Of a stretch of DNA of 50,205 bases, positions 44,588 through 50,205 are shown piece after piece. Source of the stretch: Caryophanales bacterium UBA7642 (GTDB lineage: Bacteria; Bacillota_I; Bacilli_A; RFN20; CAG-288); NCBI GenBank assembly GCA_002483745.1, contig DLIM01000023.1:1-50205 (forward strand). The letters are read 5' to 3'. Numbering within the stretch: position 1 is the stretch's first letter; each line of letters opens with the position of its first letter. A program made the translations under genes and the position numbers. Under the pieces are notes generated by a model. That model was not told the origin of the DNA and searched no databases. It saw only the letters and a list, made by a program, of their open reading frames with translations.

Positions 44588-47500
44588 ATGGTAAACGAGA
44601 ATGTTGTAGAGGAGTCGATCATCTCCTTACTGCAAGGGCAGGGCTACGATTTCGCTGACCCCAGCAACGATGACTGGATTGCCAACCGGAAATTGGACGA
44701 ATTCATAAACGAAGACCTTCTCATGGAATGCCTGCAGCGGATTAACCATTACCCCACGGACATTCTCCAAGAGGCCATCAAGGAAATCGAGAGGATAGAC
44801 AACCCGTCTCTCTTTGAGAGGAACTATCGGTTCCACCAGATGCTCATCGACGGAATCACCATCGAATCGAAGGAATACGCGGTTAACCCGCTCGTCCGCC
44901 TCGTCGATTTCAAGAATCCGGAGAACAACGTATTCCAGGTCACTCATCAAATTAAATTCAATGAGAACAGAGACACGAGGATACCCGATGTCATCGTCTT
45001 CATCAACGGGATCCCCCTCATCGTCATGGAGCTGAAGACCTTCGATGAAGCGGGGACCAAGGCGACTTTGACCGATGCTTATAACCAGCTTGGCGGAAAT
45101 ACCGAGCACGGCGGATACCGTTATGACATCCCGACTTTATTCAACTATAACGCCTTCCTCGCCATTTCCGACGGCGTCACAACAAAGGTCGGAACTTTGA
45201 CGTCTCCCGAAGACCGTTTTGTGGAGTGGAAGAGCGTCAATGGTGAAAAGGGCTACGACAAGGATTGCGTGCGGACTCTGGACATCTTGATTGAGGGATT
45301 GTTCTCGAAAAGCCATCTGCTCGACCTCATCCAGAACAATCTGTTCTTCATAAAGGACAAGAACAACAAGCCGATCAAGATAATGGCCCAATACCACCAA
45401 TATTTCGGCGTTCTCAAATCCATGACCTCCATTATGAAGGCAAAGAAGCCGGTGGGGGACGGAAAAGCTGGCATCGTCTGGCATACCCAGGGAAGCGGAA
45501 AATCCTTCTCCATGGTGATGCTGGCTCACAGGCTTCTCCAAGCCCCAGAGCTCAATGTGCCGACGATTGTTTTGCTGACCGACCGAATTGACCTTGACGA
45601 CCAGCTTTATAAGACTTTCTGTAGCGCCAGGGACTATCTCCGTGCGGATCCGGCCATCGTCAATAGCAGGGCAGATTTGGTCAAAAAGCTTGGGACGATC
45701 AAACAAGGCGGGATCATATTCACCACCATCGGCAAATTCGACAAAGAGAATCTTCCTGAGAACAGAAGAGACAATATTATCGTCATGACCGACGAGGCCC
45801 ACAGAAGCCATTACGGCATCTACGAGACCGTTCATTACGAGAAAGACAAGGAAGGAGAGCTTTCCCCAGTCTTCAAATACGGCGTGGAGAAATATATTCG
45901 GGATGCTTTGCCTAATGCCACGTTCATCGGTTTCACAGGAACGCCGATTTCCAACAAAGACAAGCAAACAACGGATGTTTTCGGCGATATCATCGACGTC
46001 TACGACATGACCCAGTCCATCATCGACGGCTCGACGGTGAAACTCTACTACGAGTCAAGGCTCGCCAAGATATGGACAAATGAGGACGTCCTTAAGAAGA
46101 TAGACGACTACTACGAAGACATCGAGAAGAACGAGCGCAGCACTCCAGAGGCCGTCAAGAAATCAAAGAGAGAGATGTTGAAGCTTTCCGGCATCCTGGA
46201 GCAGGATTCCGTCGTCGAACTCTTTGCCAAAGACATACTCGATCACTACGAGGAGAGGAAGAACTTCCTCCACGGCAAGGCGATGATCGTCTGCCAGACC
46301 AGAAGGGGAGCCCTCAAGCTTTATAAGAAGATGCTTGAGCTCAAGCCCGAATATGAGGGCAAGATCATCCTCGTCGTGACCGAATCCAACAAGGACTCCG
46401 AGGAGGAAAGAAAGGCTTTTGGCAATTCGGCTTACAGGGCCGATTTAGGAGAGGAATTTAAGAAAGACACCTCCAAATATAAGATTGCCATCGTCGTGGA
46501 TATGTGGCTGACAGGCTTCGATGTCCCGGACCTCGACGTGATGTATTTCATCAAGAGACTCAAGTCCTATGCCCTCATGCAAGCCATCGCCCGCGTGAAC
46601 AGAGTCTATCCGGGCAAGTCCTCTGGCCTCATTGTGGATTACATTGGACTTGGAAAGGCCTTGGAGGCCGCTTTGTCCGAATACACGGATCGCGACAGGA
46701 AATCCAACGTCCAGGACGTCAAAAAGGAAATCTACAACATCCTCAAAGAGAAGCTCAGCATCCTCAACGAGTGGTTCTACAAGGTCGACAAATCCGGCTT
46801 CTTCTCTAATGATTCTTTGACGAGATTCAAAGCAATTCAGAACGGCGCTCAGTTCGTCTTGGAAGACAAGGAACGAGAGAAGATGTTCATGGAGGATTTG
46901 AGCATCTCCATCAAGCAGGCCTTTGTAGCTTGTGGAGGCATCGTCACCGAAGAGGAGAGGAATGACATCTACTATTACCTCGCCATCCGGAGCTACATCC
47001 TGAAGCTCAGGACCAACCCGGCCCCGGTCTCCATCAGCGAGATGAACAAATACGTCGCTTCCTTATTGGCGGATGCGGTTCAAGGGGATGAAGTAAAAGT
47101 CCTCACGAAGCAGGATGATTCCGTCAACGTGATTGAGCTTTTGAGTGAGGAGAAGATTGAAAAGCTGAGGAAGAGCAATCCGCCGTTGGTTTTCGTCCAA
47201 ATAGCGAGGGAACTTCTCGAAAGAGCCATCGCCGAAAGCAGGAAAAACAACTACCTCAAATCCCAGGAGTACTCAAAGAGACTGAGGAAAATCCTCGAGG
47301 AATATAACGACCGCGACGATAAATTCGTCGCTGACGAGACTATCGTCAAACTTGTTCAATTCGCTCAGGAGCTTGTCGGAGACCAGAAGAAAGCTGATGA
47401 GCTCGGCATAAACGGCAGGGAAAGGGCCTTCTACGATGCGCTTGTCAGAGACAAGTCAGCCAAGGAATTGTTAGATGACGAAACCCTTAAGCTCATCGCC

Positions 47501-47683
47501 AGAGAACTGAAGGACATTGTGGACAAATACGCCAAGACCGACTGGGCCAGCAAAGAGTCTACCAAGGCTAAAATGAGGATTGCCATCCGTAAAGTCCTCA
47601 AAAAATACAACTATCCGCCTGATTATCAGGACGAGGCCGTCCAAGGGGTTATCGATCAAGCTCAATACATGATGACGGATTGA
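44588..47683 (+). CDS. hsdR: type I restriction endonuclease subunit R
   Basis: 1031 residues from the ATG (MVNENVVEESIISLL) directly after the AlbA_2 gene; a longer frame reaching into that gene is rejected. The N-terminal PD-(D/E)xK nuclease has PDVIVFINGIPLIVMELK (Glu148/Lys150). SF2 motor: Walker A TQGSGKS (about 300), DEAH box MTDEAHRS (about 400), FTGTPIS, and motif VI ARVNRVYPGK. C-terminal helical domain for HsdM/S contact. All motifs are intact. GC is near 50%, well above the core genes. No hsdM lies in the window. Confidence 0.95.
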   Translation: MVNENVVEESIISLLQGQGYDFADPSNDDWIANRKLDEFINEDLLMECLQRINHYPTDILQEAIKEIERIDNPSLFERNYRFHQMLIDGITIESKEYAVNPLVRLVDFKNPENNVFQVTHQIKFNENRDTRIPDVIVFINGIPLIVMELKTFDEAGTKATLTDAYNQLGGNTEHGGYRYDIPTLFNYNAFLAISDGVTTKVGTLTSPEDRFVEWKSVNGEKGYDKDCVRTLDILIEGLFSKSHLLDLIQNNLFFIKDKNNKPIKIMAQYHQYFGVLKSMTSIMKAKKPVGDGKAGIVWHTQGSGKSFSMVMLAHRLLQAPELNVPTIVLLTDRIDLDDQLYKTFCSARDYLRADPAIVNSRADLVKKLGTIKQGGIIFTTIGKFDKENLPENRRDNIIVMTDEAHRSHYGIYETVHYEKDKEGELSPVFKYGVEKYIRDALPNATFIGFTGTPISNKDKQTTDVFGDIIDVYDMTQSIIDGSTVKLYYESRLAKIWTNEDVLKKIDDYYEDIEKNERSTPEAVKKSKREMLKLSGILEQDSVVELFAKDILDHYEERKNFLHGKAMIVCQTRRGALKLYKKMLELKPEYEGKIILVVTESNKDSEEERKAFGNSAYRADLGEEFKKDTSKYKIAIVVDMWLTGFDVPDLDVMYFIKRLKSYALMQAIARVNRVYPGKSSGLIVDYIGLGKALEAALSEYTDRDRKSNVQDVKKEIYNILKEKLSILNEWFYKVDKSGFFSNDSLTRFKAIQNGAQFVLEDKEREKMFMEDLSISIKQAFVACGGIVTEEERNDIYYYLAIRSYILKLRTNPAPVSISEMNKYVASLLADAVQGDEVKVLTKQDDSVNVIELLSEEKIEKLRKSNPPLVFVQIARELLERAIAESRKNNYLKSQEYSKRLRKILEEYNDRDDKFVADETIVKLVQFAQELVGDQKKADELGINGRERAFYDALVRDKSAKELLDDETLKLIARELKDIVDKYAKTDWASKESTKAKMRIAIRKVLKKYNYPPDYQDEAVQGVIDQAQYMMTD

Positions 47684-47795
47684 CGTCAGAAATCGTGCCG
47701 GGGCCACACACTATACCGCCTCGATATTGTGTAAGGAGAGACATCCAGTCCGCGCTGAGGGGAAGCTGCAAATCGTCGAAAGAGAGGTTTTTTCA

Positions 47796-48560
47796 GTGGA
47801 GAAAAACAAGGAAGGTTACGATGTTTTGAGAGAGCGGTGGAAGAGGAGAAAGTTGAGCGAGGAGAAGAAGGTGAGCAAGGCCGCCCTTGATAAGCTAGAC
47901 GAGATGGAAGATGAGGATTTCGACGTGAGCGATCCGAAGCGCGTCCCGACCTACGAGAGGCGAAGATATGCCGGAACCGATTTTAAATTGGGCAAATACG
48001 GATATTTCTGCGTATTGCCGGCTGACGATGAGAACGATGACCAGATCCGAAAGATAACGCCGTTCCAGAGAAAATGCATCATCCTCTATTACGTTGAAAA
48101 GCATGACGGCAAGCCTTTCAACATAAGAAAGATGGCCAAAGACCTCGCCGTGGAAGACAGAACCATCCAATACGATTTGAGATGGCTGGAGAAGAAAGGG
48201 TATCTCCGAGCTGAATCCAGAACGGATCCGAAGAAAGGGACCGTCGAGAACGCTTACCATTTCAAGTGTGGTATCGAGGATGAGTTCTACGATTTCAAAC
48301 CGACTATAAGGAAAGCCTATGGCCTGCCGAATTCCTTGGGACTTAGGGAGTGGCACTGGGACGACTACAAGACCATCCCCGGTGTGGAGGATGAGTACCA
48401 CAACGCCTACGACAAATACGAGGCCCTGGGAGAGCTAAATAAAAAGAAGGCCGCCCAGAAGAAAATCGTCCATAAGAGGAGAATTGAGACCTTCCCTCCT
48501 ATGGTCAAGGAGAACATGAGGAAGGCCAAAAAGAATAAAACTCCGAAATCCGTCAAGTGA
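47796..48560 (+). CDS. winged-helix protein of a mobilisation module, copy 2
   Basis: 254 residues from a GTG preceded by AGAGAGG; the frame is open upstream to a TTG. The HTH region (about 85-140) reads TPFQRKCIILYYVEKHDG then LAVEDRTIQYDLRWLEKKG, and ELREWHWDDYK-type sequence follows (LREWHWDDYKTIP). It shares domain order and the WDDYK block with the protein at 38925-39467, plus basic N- and C-terminal tails (KKNKTPKSVK). Probable regulator/initiator of a second element copy. Confidence 0.65.
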   Translation: MEKNKEGYDVLRERWKRRKLSEEKKVSKAALDKLDEMEDEDFDVSDPKRVPTYERRRYAGTDFKLGKYGYFCVLPADDENDDQIRKITPFQRKCIILYYVEKHDGKPFNIRKMAKDLAVEDRTIQYDLRWLEKKGYLRAESRTDPKKGTVENAYHFKCGIEDEFYDFKPTIRKAYGLPNSLGLREWHWDDYKTIPGVEDEYHNAYDKYEALGELNKKKAAQKKIVHKRRIETFPPMVKENMRKAKKNKTPKSVK

Positions 48561-48583
48561 AATCTCAAAAACTTTATGCAAAG

Positions 48584-48608
48584 AAGTGCCGAGAACATCG
48601 GCACTTTT
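48584..48608 (+). terminator. terminator after HTH gene copy 2
   Basis: AAGTGCCGA/TCGGCACTT, nine perfect pairs, five-base loop, short T tail. Confidence 0.75.
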
Positions 48609-48834
48609 CATTTTCCATCAACTTTTTTCAAGGCAACCCCGGTGCAAATCAGTATTTATGTTATGGAGGGAGGAATAGGCGGTTGATATACCTTCTAAAA
48701 AGTTTTCGGGGACCAAAATGAAGACTATTTCCCCGATGTATGTTGAAGGAGACGAATTCCACCTTATCTACTATCACAGTGACAGACAGTGACTGAATGT
48801 TCTTCCTTCCGCGAAATACAAGGAGGTAAACGTA
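48609..48834 (+). other. non-coding stretch before the second accessory gene
   Basis: It holds a TCGGGGA/TCCCCGA inverted repeat (48706-48736, 17-base loop) and a direct repeat CAGTGAC at 48778 and 48787. By position it corresponds to the possible oriT of the first module, but the TAGTGTG word seen there is absent. AGGAGG ends just before the next gene. Confidence 0.35.
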
Positions 48835-49167
48835 TTGGATTTTGATTACATCACGCTGAACAACGTCGACGAGGAAACGAAGAGGAGGATGAAGGAAGAC
48901 ATCGAAAGAGCGAACTACAAAGGCAGCAAGAGCGCCTATGTGTCTGGCCTGATCCGCGATGGCTTGGACAGAAGGGAAGCCATGAGGTCTGTGTCCGATG
49001 AGAAGGATGTCGCCAAGCTCGACGAGGGGATCTCATCGCTGAAGGAGGGCATCGATTCTTTGACGAGGCTCTATTGTCAAGGGATCCCCAAAGGGGAAAT
49101 CGACAGGCTGCTCCTGATAGAGTGCTATTGGATGCTCATGACTCTGATGCAGATGGAGGGGGGCTGA
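48835..49167 (+). CDS. small mobilisation accessory-like protein
   Basis: 110 residues from a TTG with AAGGAGG. The start (YITLNNVDEETKRRMKEDIE) and KSAYVSGLIRDGLDRRE resemble ribbon-helix-helix DNA-binding proteins of mob operons; a coiled segment follows (LDEGISSLKEGIDSLTRL). No relaxase follows: hsdS-type sequence starts 80 bases later. It is analogous in position, not clearly homologous, to the accessory gene of the first module. Confidence 0.55.
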   Translation: MDFDYITLNNVDEETKRRMKEDIERANYKGSKSAYVSGLIRDGLDRREAMRSVSDEKDVAKLDEGISSLKEGIDSLTRLYCQGIPKGEIDRLLLIECYWMLMTLMQMEGG

Positions 49168-49246
49168 GCACCGATGAGATCAGCGAGGGAAGACTGGATG
49201 TCCTGCCCTTCAACCTCGAAATAAAGGAAAAATCATTGAGGATTCT

Positions 49247-49843
49247 TTGCGATTAAAGAAAAGCCTTATTGATTCTTTTTTCAATTCAGCAGATTGTCCT
49301 CTTTCGTCAATGATTGAAGAGTCTTCCGAGAGGGCAAATCAAAACTATGGCAATTATGAAGTATATTCAGTTAGTAATTCAGAAGGCTTCATAAAGCAGA
49401 CAGACCAATTTGGAGGCAAAGAAATAGCCAGTCAAAACAAAAGTAATTATAAAATAGTAGGCAAAAGCATGTTTGCCTATAATCCGGCTCGTATAAATGT
49501 TGGATCTATTGCCCGAAACGAAGAAAATAATCCTGTAATTGTTAGTCCAATGTATGTAGTTTTTGCCCCAAAGCAATCTGTCAGCCCGACATATTTGGAA
49601 TGTTTCTTCGAATCGTCCTTCTTTTTTAAACAAATGAAAAGCAGGCTAGAAGGAAGTGTAAGACAGTGTTTGACATTCGACAGTCTTTCATCGATATCAA
49701 TCAAAAGGTATTCAACTAATAATAAACAACAGAATTTTATGAATCTGGTTTGCAAACTAGAAAAAATAGAACAAATCGAATCACAGATACTTGAGAGAAT
49801 TAAAGAAGGCAAAAATTACCTTCTAAATTCCTTGTTCATATAA
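49247..49843 (+). pseudogene. hsdS fragment or half-subunit with one TRD
   Basis: 198 codons from a TTG with no ribosome site; the frame is open upstream without a good start, so the 5' end is probably lost at the junction with the mobilisation module. One TRD (NYEVYSVSNSEGFIKQTDQF; IVGKSMFAYNPARINVGSIA; MYVVFAPKQSVSPTYLECFF) and the C-terminal helix LEKIEQIESQILERIKEGK. It is AT-rich like the core, unlike the module before it. This is the right edge of the accessory region. Confidence 0.65.
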
Positions 49844-50032
49844 AAAGATTGGACAAAAGGAACGACTTCTCCTTTGTTAATGCCTCAAGACACTGCTTCT
49901 CGATTTCTATGGTTTTAACAATTAGTTTAAGTTTTTTAGCAGCCGCTGTGTTCCAAGCAAATGCCTAAAATATCAGTATAATAGTGGTATTATATATATA
50001 TAAGTGTTCCATATTTAGGAACTAAATTAATT

Positions 50033-50205
50033 ATGGATGATAAAATCAAAGTAAATTTAACTTATCGAGACTACTATTCCCTTCTAAATGATATGGAAGC
50101 TTTTCAATATGTCAAAGACAATGGTTAGTTAAAACAAAATCAGTTTTTAAATCAATTAGTTGTTAACTACTATAAGGATGATGAAAAAAGGAATGAATTG
50201 ATTAC
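50033..50205 (+). pseudogene. small gene interrupted by in-frame TAG, continues past window
   Basis: Frame from ATG: MDDKIKVNLTYRDYYSLLND and on to KDNG, then TAG (50126-50128), then the same frame continues LKQNQFLNQLVVNYYKDDEK to the window end. The sense on both sides looks like one ribbon-helix-helix-like protein. Either a nonsense mutation, a sequencing error or a short protein. TATTATATATATA upstream (49988-50000) could be its -10 region. The preceding 49844-50032 holds nothing else I can support. Confidence 0.45.

Noticed and set aside
43657..44622. 321-residue open frame antisense to the AlbA_2 gene
   Set aside because: It mirrors a recognised protein with clear domains; it has no ribosome site and its Arg/Gly/Val-rich sense is typical of an antisense frame in GC-richer DNA.
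45137..45967. 276-residue frame antisense to hsdR
   Set aside because: It lies opposite the HsdR motor motifs and has no family signature or start signal.

Overview
The window reads as chromosome of a low-GC Bacillota bacterium, most likely an uncultured gut or rumen lineage near the Erysipelotrichia / RF39 / RFN20-type Bacilli. The grounds are AT-rich AGGAGG-type genes, the alaS-ruvX pair, the rimP-nusA-ylxR-ylxQ-infB-rbfA operon, AgrC/LytTR-type signalling, InlB/Flg_new-repeat lipoproteins and GH3 enzymes with swapped domain order. TGG encodes Trp and TGA is a normal stop, so the standard bacterial code applies. The taxon is inference; no rRNA or tRNA gene was found.

Layout. 1-1247: 5' part of a repeat-bearing surface lipoprotein (minus strand). 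1248-2013: intergenic, with a compact structured element ending in a terminator. 2014-5088: alaS-ruvX. 5091-8662: heterodimeric ABC exporter (minus). 8809-14355: rimP-infB operon behind a consensus promoter and a terminator-bearing leader. 14379-16116: truB-ribF (minus), divergent from a TtcA-like tRNA thiolase, then rpsO. 17866-28121 (all minus): a LytTR response regulator and AgrC-like kinase, then two domain-swapped GH3 beta-glycosidases with a carbohydrate-binding-type lipoprotein between them, and a cre-like site at the GH3 promoter; this looks like a glycan-use locus. 28646-31613: a TrpXYZ-like amino-acid ABC transporter behind what looks like a classical attenuator: a 29-aa leader peptide with five Tyr codons in six, alternative RNA pairings and an intrinsic terminator just before the first gene. 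31620-36866: a degenerate signal-peptidase-like membrane protein, a nitroreductase, a YhiN/HI0933 flavoprotein, a DUF5677-like protein and RlmD.

36989-49843 is the accessory region, with composition shifting to higher GC. It starts with two lipoproteins, then a mobilisation module (HTH protein, possible oriT, coiled-coil accessory protein, relaxase) whose relaxase is cut off exactly where an hsdS fragment begins. Next come a tyrosine recombinase and an inverted hsdS half, an AlbA_2/ATPase protein behind six 12-bp tandem repeats, and a full hsdR. A second HTH-plus-accessory module follows and again runs straight into an hsdS fragment. No hsdM is present, so the type I restriction locus is incomplete or relies on a methylase elsewhere. 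The right end holds a small gene with an in-frame TAG.

The most interesting candidates are the Tyr-codon attenuator (28646-28934) and the interleaving of mobilisation modules with hsdS specificity pieces (38925-49843).
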